From assembly GCF_030294945.1 (NCBI RefSeq), contig NZ_AP018448.1, forward strand, positions 6,540,001 through 6,604,000: a stretch of DNA of 64,000 nucleotides, given 5' to 3'. The position numbers were made by a program, and so were the translations under genes. The first letter of the stretch is position 1, and every line of letters starts with the position of its first letter. Below are positions 46,096-54,793 of the stretch, in pieces. The notes under the pieces were generated by a model. It searched no databases. It saw only the letters and a list, made by a program, of their open reading frames with translations, and was not told the origin of the DNA. Source of the DNA: Streptomyces graminofaciens (GTDB taxonomy: Bacteria; Actinomycetota; Actinomycetes; Streptomycetales; Streptomycetaceae).

Positions 46096-47124
46096 ATGAG
46101 CGTCAACGCAGAGGAACCGACCGGCGGACTCGACGGCCGACTCGACGGCCGACTCGACGACGGACTCGACGTACGGCCCGCCGCCGGGCACATCGGCGCC
46201 GAGATCCACGGAGTGGACCTCTCCGGCCCCCTGGACGACACGACCGTCGCGGGCATCCGCGCGGCGCTGCTGCGCTGGAAGGTGCTCTTCTTCCGGGAGC
46301 AGCGGCTCGGCCACGCGGGCCAGATCGCCTTCGCGCGCCGCTTCGGCGAACCGATCCGGCTCCGCTCGCGGGGCTCGGTGTCACCGCCCGACTTCCCCGA
46401 GATCGAGACGACCGCCGACCGCCACGAGCTGGGTCGCAAACACGGCATGGACCAGTCCGAATGGCTGGAGCGCCGCCGCCATTCCACGCTGCGCGGCTGG
46501 CACGCCGACCACACGGCCCGCATCGACCCGCCCGCCCTGACGCTCCTGCGGGCCGAACGCGTGCCCCCGTACGGCGGCGACACCACCTGGGCCAACCTGG
46601 CCACCGCCTACGCGCACCTGTCCGAGCCGGTACGCCGCCTCGCCGACGGCCTGCGCGCCGAACACCGCCTGGGCGTCGGCTACCTGGCCCGCTCCGGCCC
46701 CGACCCGTACCTCCGCCACCTTCAGGACCACCAGGTCGCCTCCGTGCACCCGGTGGTCCGCGTCCACCCGGAGACCGGCGAGCGCGTCCTCTACGTCAAC
46801 CCGTACTACGTCGAGAACATCGTCGACGTCACCCGGGCCGAGAGCCGCCTACTCCTCGAACTGTTCATCGAGCAGATCACCCGACCCGAGTACACGGTCC
46901 GCTTCCGCTGGGAGCCGGGTTCCGTGGCGCTCTGGGACAACCGCGCCACCGTCCACCTCGCCCCGAGCGACACGGCTCATCTGGACTTCCCGCGCGTCAT
47001 GCACCGCGTGATGGTCGCCGGGGACCGGCCGGCCGGCGTGGACGGCACCCCGTCGAAATCACTCGCCGGAGCGCCGCTGCATCAACCCCGTCAACCCGCT
47101 GACGCGCCCGGGGACGCGCCCTGA
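46096..47124 (+). CDS. TauD/TfdA-family Fe(II)/2-oxoglutarate dioxygenase
   Basis: 342 residues. Metal-binding HxD is His136-x-Asp138 in GWHADH, the distal histidine is in WDNRATVHLAPSD, and the 2-oxoglutarate arginine follows in RVMHRVMVAGD. The VLFFREQ segment is typical of the family, which cleaves taurine, alkylsulfates or aryloxyacids. The N-terminus carries LDGRLDGRLDDGLD, an in-frame repeat. ATG 46096 is chosen because the conserved domain starts soon after; the frame is open upstream to 46057. The 3' end overlaps the convergent copper gene by 34 bases. Confidence 0.9.
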   Translation: MSVNAEEPTGGLDGRLDGRLDDGLDVRPAAGHIGAEIHGVDLSGPLDDTTVAGIRAALLRWKVLFFREQRLGHAGQIAFARRFGEPIRLRSRGSVSPPDFPEIETTADRHELGRKHGMDQSEWLERRRHSTLRGWHADHTARIDPPALTLLRAERVPPYGGDTTWANLATAYAHLSEPVRRLADGLRAEHRLGVGYLARSGPDPYLRHLQDHQVASVHPVVRVHPETGERVLYVNPYYVENIVDVTRAESRLLLELFIEQITRPEYTVRFRWEPGSVALWDNRATVHLAPSDTAHLDFPRVMHRVMVAGDRPAGVDGTPSKSLAGAPLHQPRQPADAPGDAP

Positions 47125-48992
47125 GCGACCCGTACGGTCTTCTCCACGGTCACCTGGTCGATGTCGGTCGTACGCACCGTGACCCGCATCGTCCAGGTGC
47201 CCGCCAACGGCAGCTGAAGGGTGTCGGTCCCCCAGTACCCGCCCAGGTTCTTGAGCTTGGCGTCGATCGGGCCGATCTTCCGTGCCTTCAGCACGAAGGA
47301 GAGCCGCAGTTCGGGCACGGTCGCGATGCCGCCGTCCGGCCCGAACAGCACCGCCTGCACGGAGTTCTTGCCGACGCGGCCGGGGGAGAGGTCGATCTGC
47401 ACCTTGCCGTGACCGTTCGGGGTGCCGACGTCGAACGGGACCGTCGTGGAGGACGCGGTGATCTCCCCGGGCGCCACCGCACCGGAGGCCTCGGCCGCCT
47501 TGGCGCTGTCCGCCTCCGCCCGCCCCGGAAGGGTGCCGGTCAGCACGGTGGTGACGACGAGCACCACGACCCCGACGGTGAACTCGGCGAGCACGGAGCT
47601 GCGCAGGGCGGTACGGCGCCGGGCGAACCCGGGGTCCGGGCCGTCGGCCGTGCCCTCCGGGGCCACCCCCTCGGCGTCGTCCCGCGCCGCCACGGCCCCC
47701 ACGGGCTCCGGCACCCGCGCGGGCACAGCGACCGCCGGGGCCTCCTCCGCGACCATCCGCCCGGTCCACCGCCGGGACACCCCCGCAGCGGCAAGCAGCA
47801 GCACCACGGCACCCAACTTGGCGACGAGGATCTGCCCGTACGACGTATCGGTGAACGCGGACCAGGAGCCGAGGCCGCGCCAGGACATGTAGACGCCGGT
47901 GACGACGAGGACGGTCACGGCGGCGAAGGCGAGCCGGGAGAAGCGGGCGACCATGGCGGCGGACAGCGACTCGGGGTCGCGGTACAGCACGGTGAGCAGG
48001 GCCGTGAGTCCGCCCAGCCAGACCGCCATGGCGCCGAGGTGCAGCACGGAGGAGGTCATCGCCACCGGCACCTGGATACCGGCGGAGGCGTGCTCGGCGA
48101 CCGCCCAGGTCAGGGCCAGCCCCAGAGCGACGAGCCCCCCACCGGCGAGCAGGCCCTTGCCGGCCCGCTTCCTCATTCGCACGAGCACGAGGGCGGCCGC
48201 CGCGAGCAGCACCAGCCGGGCGAGCAGGGCCAGCCCCGGCCTGCTGGTGGCCGTCGCGCGCAGCACGGCCGGGTCGAGGGCGGCGCCGAGGCCGGTGCCC
48301 CGCTCGTACGGTCCCCGGAGCAGCAGCAGGGCGGCGGTGGCCAGCACGAGAACGGCCCAGCCGCCGAGGAGGGGCTTGCGCAGGGCGTCGGTGTAGGCGC
48401 CCAGGACATACGCCATGAAAACGACCAGGCCGATGAGGAGGGCGAGGCCGCCGTACGCGAAGTAGCGGGTGATGTCGTAGAAGGAGGAGGCGAGGGGGTC
48501 CTCGGTGAGGTCGGCGGGGAGCGCGGCGGCGGTCGCGGAGGGTTCGCCGACGGAGAAGATGAGGGCGCCGGAGACGGGGTGGCTGTCGGCCGAGACGACG
48601 CGCCAGGCGATGGTGTACGTGCCCTCGGCGAGACCGTCCGGAAGCGTCACACGGACGGTCTCGGACCGCCCCTTCACCCGCCCCGGCTCTCCGACGTCGA
48701 CGGCCCGCTGCTCCGGATCGATGACACGGACGGAGTCGTCGAGAAGGCTCACCGACTCGGTGAAGGAGAGGGTGATGTCGCGGGGGGCGGAGTCGAGGAC
48801 GGCTCCGTCGGCGGGGGTGCTGTTCGTAAGGGCCGCGTGTGCGGATGCGGGGCTTGCGCCGCCGAGGAGGAAACCGAGCTGGAACAGGACCAGCACGGCG
48901 CCCGACAACATCAGACGCCGCCGGCCTCTGGTCCCGCCACGCCGTTCCCCGTCGTCCCTGCCTCGGCCCACGTTCGCGCTCCGGATCCACAT
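47091..48992 (-). CDS. CopC-CopD fusion, copper uptake/resistance membrane protein
   Basis: 633 residues. The signal peptide is cleaved at about ASA-HAALT, leaving His52 as the N-terminal residue, the copper ligand of CopC. The CopC domain continues to about 150 (VSADSHPVSGALIFSVG). Eight membrane helices of a CopD domain follow (about 175-430), including HLGAMAVWLGGL. After a cytoplasmic linker and one further helix (about 470-490) a C-terminal extracytoplasmic FixH/YtkA-like domain ends the chain. ATG 48992 has AGGAGA 6 bases upstream. It should bind copper outside the cell and pass it through the membrane. Confidence 0.9.
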   Translation of the reverse strand: MWIRSANVGRGRDDGERRGGTRGRRRLMLSGAVLVLFQLGFLLGGASPASAHAALTNSTPADGAVLDSAPRDITLSFTESVSLLDDSVRVIDPEQRAVDVGEPGRVKGRSETVRVTLPDGLAEGTYTIAWRVVSADSHPVSGALIFSVGEPSATAAALPADLTEDPLASSFYDITRYFAYGGLALLIGLVVFMAYVLGAYTDALRKPLLGGWAVLVLATAALLLLRGPYERGTGLGAALDPAVLRATATSRPGLALLARLVLLAAAALVLVRMRKRAGKGLLAGGGLVALGLALTWAVAEHASAGIQVPVAMTSSVLHLGAMAVWLGGLTALLTVLYRDPESLSAAMVARFSRLAFAAVTVLVVTGVYMSWRGLGSWSAFTDTSYGQILVAKLGAVVLLLAAAGVSRRWTGRMVAEEAPAVAVPARVPEPVGAVAARDDAEGVAPEGTADGPDPGFARRRTALRSSVLAEFTVGVVVLVVTTVLTGTLPGRAEADSAKAAEASGAVAPGEITASSTTVPFDVGTPNGHGKVQIDLSPGRVGKNSVQAVLFGPDGGIATVPELRLSFVLKARKIGPIDAKLKNLGGYWGTDTLQLPLAGTWTMRVTVRTTDIDQVTVEKTVRVAQGASPGASAG

Positions 48993-49076
48993 CCGCCGTC
49001 TCCTGACTCCCGGATACGTACGGAAGGGACGTACGCCGCGTTCAGGGGCGCGGGGAACTGCGCGAGCAATCGCAAC

Positions 49077-49132
49077 GCACCCGCACCCGCACCCGCACCC
49101 GCACCCGCACCCGCACCCGCACCCGCACCCGC
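49077..49132. repeat. Hexanucleotide (CGCACC)n microsatellite
   Basis: About nine perfect copies of a 6-bp unit in the gap between the copper gene and the acylase fusion. Just upstream, 49043-49065 is an exact copy of the 23-base element that forms the hairpin at 53436-53513. Confidence 0.9.
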
Positions 49133-49180
49133 CACCACACCCTCACCCTCATCCGCCGAGCTCCAAAAGACCCCGGCTCC

Positions 49181-51922
49181 TTAGACCCGCTCCCTCCGCA
49201 GGAACGCCAACCGCGCCCGCTTCTCCGGCAGATACACATCCGGCAGATCGACCTCGGGCAGCACGACCACCGGCCCCTCCTCGAACCCCTGCCGCAAGAA
49301 CCGCTCGACGGCCTTCACATTCCGCTCGTCCGGATCGACGACGACCCTCCGCCGCCCCAGCCCGACCAGCACATACGACGCGAACACCGAGAGCAGCGAG
49401 GACGACCACCCGGCCCGCACGCCCCCCACGCCCGCAGGCGCGAGCAGCACATGCACACCGATGTCCCCGGGCTCGACGTCGTACACCTCACCGACCCGGT
49501 CCGCCTCCGGCTCGTACGTCTGCAAGAGCCCGACGGGCTCCCCGTCCAGCACCGCGAGAAACGCATGGTGCGTATCGAGCGTGTCCAGATGGGCGTAGAC
49601 CTCCGCGACCTCCTCCTTCGTGAGCCCGTTCATGCCCCAGAACTCGGCACGAGGTTCCCGAACCCACGCGTGCACCACCTCCGCGTCGGCCCCGGCATCC
49701 AGCGGCAGCAGCCGCACCACCCCGAACCCGTCGACCACCTGCTCATGAACGGCCACACGCGCGGCGTACCCCCCGGCTCCCCCCGGTTCGTCCCGTTCGA
49801 TCTCGAGCAGGTCCCAGTCGGTGACGACCGGAACGAGTCCCCCCTCGACCCACAGGGGAAGCTGGTCACGGTGATGGGCCGACCCGGGAACCCCCGACGC
49901 CCCGAACGGCACCACCCACCGGCTGTCCTCCCGCCGCCCCAGATCCCAGACGTACCGAGCGGCAGGCCCCCGCGCGCTCAGCTCGGTGATCCCGGGCACG
50001 GCGGACGTGCACAGCACGCAGTCGTGGTCACCGGACAACCCGGGTTCGCCGTACGGCGTGTCACCGAGAGCACGCCAGGGCGCGAGCCGATGCCGGTCCC
50101 CCCACGGCGTACGCCCCTCGCCCTCGGCCGCCACCTCCTCCACCGCCGCCCGCACGACCACGCCCCGGTCGATGCCGAACAACTCCTCCGCCCGCAGCAG
50201 ATGTTCGAGCGCGAACCCGACCCGGACCGTGAGGGAGAGCCAGGGCCGGAAGACCTCGGGGTAGGCAGGCGGAACCGCCAGCGCGCCCCACACGGGCTGC
50301 GCCACCAGCCCCCGTACGACCGCACCCCGCACCGCCGCGTACTCCGCCGCCTCCACACTCCCGGCGTCCATCCGCCGGTCCCAGCCCAGCAGCCGCGCCC
50401 GGAGGGCGGCCGCCGCCGGGGTCAGATCGTCGAGGGCGGCCAGGTGGTCCAACAGCGGCCCGGCGGACGCCAGATGCGTGTCCATGTGGATGGCGGCCAT
50501 GTCCCCCGCCGACCACACCCGCTTCTCACCCAGCAGCTCCCGGATCCGGTCGGCGCGGTGCGGCGGCGCGAACTCCACGCCCAGCGGGCTCGCCGGACCC
50601 CGCTGGTTGGCCATGACGGCGACCCCGTCCTCGACCATGCCGTACGGCGTCTCGTGCCAGCCCTCCCACTCGTGGCCCGGCACCCACGCGTCCACGATCC
50701 GCGTCCGGTTGGCCTCGCCGCGCACCGGCACCCGGCCCGCCACGCGGTGCAGCAGCCCGCCCCGGGTGTCGGCGGCCTGGACGACGTTCACGGGCTCGGC
50801 CCACCGGTCGAACGCCCGGTCCACATCGCCCACTACACGTGCCCGGAGGAGAGGGAGCAGGGCGCTGAGGCCGAGGTCCCCGGTGACGCGCGGCGGGTAA
50901 CGAAGGCTGATGGGACCGGGGCCCTCCGTCGTGACGCCACCGATGACGACCGGTCCGCGGGGAGTCTCGACCACCTCCACCTCGACCGGATCCCCACCCG
51001 CGACCTCGACCGTCTCCACATGCCGACGGGCGGCCCGCCACTCCCCGTCCGGGTCGAGCGCCTCGACGCCCCCCTCGGCATCGGTGCGACGCAGCCGCTC
51101 CCGGTAGAGGTCCTGGTAGTCGGCCATGGCGTTGGTGATCGCCCAGGCGACCGTCCCCGTGTGACCGAAGTGCGCGATGCCCGGCAGCCCCGGCACCGCC
51201 AGCCCCACCACGTCGAACTCGTCGCACGACAGCCGGATCTGCTGGTACACCCCCGGCTCCTCGATGAACCGGTGCGGATCCCCCGCGATCACCGCCTGCC
51301 CGGTGTCCGTACGGTCCCCGCCGACCAGCCATCCGTTGCTGCCGGAGGTCGCGGGCCCGTCGGTGGCGAAGAGGCCGACCGCGTCGGCGCCGAGATGCCG
51401 TACGGCCTCCTCGCGCCAGAGCTTCGCGGGGAACCCGGCGAAGAGGATGTGTGTGGCCAGCCAGACCCCGAGCGGGTGCCAGGGCTCCCAGCGCCCGGGC
51501 GCGAGCCCGACACGCGCGAACTCTGGCGTGCGCCCGGCGCCCTCCCCGAGCCCTTCGTTGACCCCCTCGACGTACGCCCGGACCCAGTCGGCGGTCTCCG
51601 GATCCCGTCGCTCCAGCTCGGCGAAGCAGCGTCTGGCGGTGTCGTCGAGTCTGGCCCGTCTCGCGAACAGGTCCCAGCCGAGGGCCTCGGTACCGAGGAA
51701 GGCGGCCGAGGTGCCCTGGGCACGATGGCGTTCGACCTCCAGCTGCCAGGCGCGGTCGAGCGCGGTGACCCGGCCCTGGGCACGGGCGAGCGCGTGGGCG
51801 TCGGCGGCGCGGAGGTGGGGGATGCCCCAGGCGTCCCGGTAGGTCCCGTGCGCGGGGTGTGCGGGACTTTCCGGATGTGCCGGGCGTACGCCGTAGCGGT
51901 TCTCAGTGCTCGCAGTGCTCAT
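49181..51922 (-). CDS. Penicillin acylase fused to a siderophore-type N-acyltransferase (GNAT)
   Basis: 913 residues. Residues 1-725 form an Ntn-hydrolase of the penicillin acylase family: the beta-subunit nucleophile is Ser195 in TSGSNGWLVGG, followed by AGDPHRFIEEPGVYQQIRLS and the GLPGIAHFGHTGTVAWAITN segment. No signal peptide is visible, so it is probably cytoplasmic, unlike secreted acylases. Residues 735-913 are a GNAT domain of the IucB/MbtK class: EFWGMNGLTKEEV, AVLDGEPVGLLQTYE, YDVEPGDIGVHVLLAP. It acylates hydroxamate amines in siderophore assembly. An iron box 39 bases upstream ties it to iron starvation. It may trim and rebuild acyl groups on siderophores; that is inference. Confidence 0.87.
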   Translation of the reverse strand: MSTASTENRYGVRPAHPESPAHPAHGTYRDAWGIPHLRAADAHALARAQGRVTALDRAWQLEVERHRAQGTSAAFLGTEALGWDLFARRARLDDTARRCFAELERRDPETADWVRAYVEGVNEGLGEGAGRTPEFARVGLAPGRWEPWHPLGVWLATHILFAGFPAKLWREEAVRHLGADAVGLFATDGPATSGSNGWLVGGDRTDTGQAVIAGDPHRFIEEPGVYQQIRLSCDEFDVVGLAVPGLPGIAHFGHTGTVAWAITNAMADYQDLYRERLRRTDAEGGVEALDPDGEWRAARRHVETVEVAGGDPVEVEVVETPRGPVVIGGVTTEGPGPISLRYPPRVTGDLGLSALLPLLRARVVGDVDRAFDRWAEPVNVVQAADTRGGLLHRVAGRVPVRGEANRTRIVDAWVPGHEWEGWHETPYGMVEDGVAVMANQRGPASPLGVEFAPPHRADRIRELLGEKRVWSAGDMAAIHMDTHLASAGPLLDHLAALDDLTPAAAALRARLLGWDRRMDAGSVEAAEYAAVRGAVVRGLVAQPVWGALAVPPAYPEVFRPWLSLTVRVGFALEHLLRAEELFGIDRGVVVRAAVEEVAAEGEGRTPWGDRHRLAPWRALGDTPYGEPGLSGDHDCVLCTSAVPGITELSARGPAARYVWDLGRREDSRWVVPFGASGVPGSAHHRDQLPLWVEGGLVPVVTDWDLLEIERDEPGGAGGYAARVAVHEQVVDGFGVVRLLPLDAGADAEVVHAWVREPRAEFWGMNGLTKEEVAEVYAHLDTLDTHHAFLAVLDGEPVGLLQTYEPEADRVGEVYDVEPGDIGVHVLLAPAGVGGVRAGWSSSLLSVFASYVLVGLGRRRVVVDPDERNVKAVERFLRQGFEEGPVVVLPEVDLPDVYLPEKRARLAFLRRERV

Positions 51923-51960
51923 TGCCGTGCCTGTGCCTGTTCCTGTCCGCGACCTGTGAT

Positions 51961-51979
51961 TTAGGTTAGCCTCACCTAA
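51961..51979. promoter_or_regulatory. Iron box (DmdR1/IdeR operator)
   Basis: TTAGGTTAGCCTCACCTAA differs at one base from the actinobacterial iron box TTAGGTTAGGCTCACCTAA. It is centred between the divergent acylase fusion (ATG 51922) and the siderophore-interacting protein (ATG 52020), about 40 bases from each, so both should be repressed by Fe-DmdR1. Confidence 0.92.
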
Positions 51980-52019
51980 GCAACCCGTGGTGGAAGCGTA
52001 CGTGAAGGGTGAAGAGGAC

Positions 52020-52724
52020 ATGGGGCAGGGGCACGGCTGGGAGGGAGCGGTCCTCAGACTGCTGCGCGCGAAGGACTTCGTGTGCACGGTGACCGGCGCC
52101 GAGGACGTCACCCCGCACTACCGGCGGCTGCACCTCACCGACGGCGGCATGCTCGCCACCACCGGGGTCCATCCGACGATGTGGGTCCGCCTCTGGTTCT
52201 CCGACGCGGGCAAGCCGCACCAGCGGGCGTACACCCTGGTCGACCCGGACCCGGCGGCCGGCACCTTCAGCCTGGAGTTCGCCCTCCACGAGGGGCGGGC
52301 CGGCGACTGGGCGAGGACGGCGAAGCCGGGCGACACGATCGAGGCGACGGTCCACGGCACGGGTTTCGAGCGCCCCGACCCGGAGCCCACCCACGTCTTC
52401 GCGATCGGCGACCCGGCCTCGCTCCCCGCCGTCAACTCCCTGCTGGAAGCGCTGGACTCGTCGCCGGCGACGATCTGGTTCGAGGGCGGCACCGACGGCC
52501 TCCCCTTCCGCACCGACCCCGCCCGCCACGAGATCCGCGCCGGCGACCGCCTCGTCGCCCGGGTGAAGGCGGACCTCCCCGACCTGCTGAAGGCCCACCC
52601 GGACGCCTACGTCTGGATCGCCTGCGACACCGCCACGACCCGCACCCTCTCCGCCTACGTCCGCAAGGAACTGGGCGTCCCGAAGCAGCGCCTGCACGCG
52701 CTGGGGTACTGGCGGCCGGCCTGA
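52020..52724 (+). CDS. Siderophore-interacting protein (ferric reductase, ViuB/SIP family)
   Basis: 234 residues. FAD-binding motif RAYTLVDPDPAAGTFSLEFALH (R-x-Y-T), the HGTGF turn, and an NAD(P)-binding SIP domain with FAIGDPASLPAVNSLLEAL and YVWIACDTATTRTLSAYVRK. It reduces ferric siderophores in the cytoplasm to release iron. I prefer ATG 52020 (GAAGAGG upstream) over a GTG at 51987 that lies 8 bases from the iron box. It forms a divergent iron-regulated pair with the acylase fusion. Confidence 0.92.
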   Translation: MGQGHGWEGAVLRLLRAKDFVCTVTGAEDVTPHYRRLHLTDGGMLATTGVHPTMWVRLWFSDAGKPHQRAYTLVDPDPAAGTFSLEFALHEGRAGDWARTAKPGDTIEATVHGTGFERPDPEPTHVFAIGDPASLPAVNSLLEALDSSPATIWFEGGTDGLPFRTDPARHEIRAGDRLVARVKADLPDLLKAHPDAYVWIACDTATTRTLSAYVRKELGVPKQRLHALGYWRPA

Positions 52725-52790
52725 CGGCGGCGGACACGGGCCGGCACGGGCTGACGGGCGACCCGCCGCCCCACGCGGCATGATCGGGCC

Positions 52791-53384
52791 ATGGACGTCA
52801 CCCTTCACCTCGCCCAGGACCCCGAGGCCGACGAACTCCTCGGGCGCTCGCCGCTCGCCGCGCTCGTCGGGATGCTGCTGGACCAGCAGGTGCCGATGGA
52901 GTGGGCGTTCAAGGGGCCGCGCACCATCGCGGACCGGCTCGGCGCGGACGACCTGGACGCGCACGAGATCGCCGCGCAGGACCCGGAGGCCTTCGCCGCG
53001 CTGCTCTCCGAGAAGCCGGCCGTCCACCGCTACCCCGGTTCGATGGCCAAGCGCGTCCAGCAGCTCTGCCAGTACCTCGTCGAGCACTACGACGGAAACG
53101 CCGAGCTGGTCTGGAAGAGCGTCGCCGACGGCCGCGAACTCCGCCGCCGCCTGGAGGAACTCCCCGGCTTCGGCAGACAGAAGGCCCAGATCTTCCTGGC
53201 CCTGCTCGGCAAACAACTCGGCGTACAGCCGGAGGGCTGGCGGGAGGCCGCGGGCGCCTACGGCGAACCGGAGTCCTTCCGCTCGGTCGCCGACATCACG
53301 GGCCCTGACTCCTTGGCGAAGGTCCGTGCCCACAAGCAGGAGATGAAGGCGGCGGCGAAGGCGGCGAAGGCCTCCGGCAAGTAG
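52791..53384 (+). CDS. HhH-GPD-type base excision DNA repair protein
   Basis: 197 residues, small member of the endonuclease III/AlkA-like superfamily. The helix-hairpin-helix is in RRRLEELPGFGRQKAQIFLALL; upstream ALVGMLLDQQVPMEWAFKGP is the conserved pocket segment. No Fe-S cysteine cluster. The C-terminus is a Lys/Ala-rich helix (KAAAKAAKASGK). It lies 66 bases after the siderophore-interacting gene but is unlikely to share function with it. Confidence 0.88.
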   Translation: MDVTLHLAQDPEADELLGRSPLAALVGMLLDQQVPMEWAFKGPRTIADRLGADDLDAHEIAAQDPEAFAALLSEKPAVHRYPGSMAKRVQQLCQYLVEHYDGNAELVWKSVADGRELRRRLEELPGFGRQKAQIFLALLGKQLGVQPEGWREAAGAYGEPESFRSVADITGPDSLAKVRAHKQEMKAAAKAAKASGK

Positions 53385-53435
53385 ACGGGTGGGTCGCACG
53401 GGCCGGTTGTTCGTCTGCGGGCCGGTGGGGGCGTG

Positions 53436-53513
53436 TCGCGCAGTTCCCCGCGCCCCTGAAGACAAAAGCAAGGGGCGCAGCCCCTGCTTCCAGGGGCGCG
53501 GGGAACTGCGCGA
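53436..53513. repeat. 23-bp-arm inverted repeat, recurrent Streptomyces-type element
   Basis: 53436-53458 and 53491-53513 are perfect reverse complements (core GCGCAGTTCCCCGCGCCCC), with a second small hairpin (AGGGGC-GCA-GCCCCT) in the loop. The right arm recurs exactly at 49043-49065, and diverged pieces are at about 55846-55861 and 60653-60690. It sits after the repair gene and could end its transcript. The rest of the 324-bp gap 53385-53708 shows no gene. Confidence 0.85.
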
Positions 53514-53708
53514 GGAACCACGTCGTACCCGCACCCGCCAACGCACCCGACCCACCCGAGCTCTCCCGCGCACACGGCCCACCCACCCGCGCTTCACCCC
53601 TTCGAGTCGCCCTAAAAAACCCAGAAAATCCGCTTTGCTCGGCCTTTCCGAGGTCGCACTCCGGCGCCATGGCTGCGCCCGGAACGTCTCGACCGGTAGG
53701 CTTTCCGT

Positions 53709-54005
53709 GTGATCTTCAAGCGCATCGGAAACGGCCGGCCGTACCCCGACCACGGCCGGGAAAGCACCCGGCAGTGGGCGGACGTCGCGCCGCGCCCGGT
53801 CCGCCTCGATCAGCTCGTGACGACCAAGGGGCAGCTCGATCTGGAGACCCTCCTCGCCGAGGACTCCACGTTCTACGGCGACCTCTTCGCACACGTGGTG
53901 AAGTGGCAGGGCGACCTGTATCTGGAGGACGGCCTCCACCGCGCCGTACGCGCGGCCCTCCAGCAGCGCCAGGTCCTGCACGCCCGCGTCCTCGAACTCG
54001 GCTAG
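53709..54005 (+). CDS. Conserved small protein, sometimes labelled VapB-like
   Basis: 98 residues, GTG start. The sequence VRLDQLVTTKGQLDLETLLA and the tail HRAVRAALQQRQVLHARVLE are, as I recall, nearly invariant across Streptomyces. Automatic pipelines often call it a type II antitoxin of the VapB family, but no toxin gene lies beside it (the neighbours are a DNA repair gene and a LytR_C gene). I therefore treat the toxin-antitoxin label as unproven. The motif DGLHRA resembles ParB-type nuclease sequences, a weak hint only. Confidence 0.75.
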   Translation: MIFKRIGNGRPYPDHGRESTRQWADVAPRPVRLDQLVTTKGQLDLETLLAEDSTFYGDLFAHVVKWQGDLYLEDGLHRAVRAALQQRQVLHARVLELG

Positions 54006-54105
54006 GACGCGTCGCCCGTCGCCGGTTGGCCCTTTCGGGTTGGACCCCGGCCCGGTCAATGATCATCTAGTAGGCATCACCGCCCAACGGCACTACGCTG
54101 CGCCC

Positions 54106-54747
54106 ATGAGCATGCTGACTCCTCCCGGCATGGGCGGCCAGTACCGGATCACGGGGGACAAGTACCCGCGACTGCGCCGCCCCAAGAGGCGCCGCAGGCT
54201 CGTACTCGCGATCGTCGCGTCCTCGGCCGCCCTGGGACTCGTCGGCTACGGAACACTCCAGCTCGTCGACGTGTTCTCGGGCGACGACGACAAGGTCGCC
54301 GCGGCCGGCCCCAAGGCGGACTGCGGGGCCAGGGTCACCCCCTCCCCGTCGGCCTCCGCCAAGGCGCTCCCGGCCCCCGGCGCGATCACCGTCAACGTCC
54401 TCAACGCCACGCCCCGCAGCGGCCTCGCCAAGGACACCGCCGACGAGCTGAAGAAGCGCGGCTTCCGGATCGGCGACGTGGGCAACGCGACCGCGAAGTA
54501 CGACAAGAAGGTCGACGGCACCGCGCTCCTGCTCGGCGCGAAGGCGGCCGAGGCGGCGGCGCTGCCGGTCCTCGGCACCCAGCTCACCGGCGCCGAGCTG
54601 AGGACCGACGGCCGTGAGAAGGCCACCGAGGTCGACCTCATCATCGGCACCGGTTTCAAGGCCCTCACGAGAAAGGCGGACGCCGACAAGGCCCTGGCCG
54701 CCCTGACCAGTCCCGAGCCGACGCCCACCGCGTCGAAGACCTGCTGA
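54106..54747 (+). CDS. LytR_C-domain membrane protein
   Basis: 213 residues. A basic cytoplasmic N-terminus (RLRRPKRRRR) is followed by one membrane helix (about 32-52) and an extracytoplasmic LytR C-terminal domain (about 92-195), starting AITVNVLNATPRSGLAKDTA. Such domains occur alone or behind LCP cell-wall ligases and are thought to act at the cell wall. The ATG at 54106 is chosen; the open frame upstream has no start signal. It is convergent with upp. Confidence 0.87.
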   Translation: MSMLTPPGMGGQYRITGDKYPRLRRPKRRRRLVLAIVASSAALGLVGYGTLQLVDVFSGDDDKVAAAGPKADCGARVTPSPSASAKALPAPGAITVNVLNATPRSGLAKDTADELKKRGFRIGDVGNATAKYDKKVDGTALLLGAKAAEAAALPVLGTQLTGAELRTDGREKATEVDLIIGTGFKALTRKADADKALAALTSPEPTPTASKTC

Positions 54748-54793
54748 ACCGAACCCGCGGGGACCACCCCCGTGAGGGAAGCCCCGTGGGGAA

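Noticed and set aside
53709..54005. VapBC toxin-antitoxin pair
   Set aside because: No PIN-domain toxin or other small toxin gene lies next to the VapB-labelled frame.
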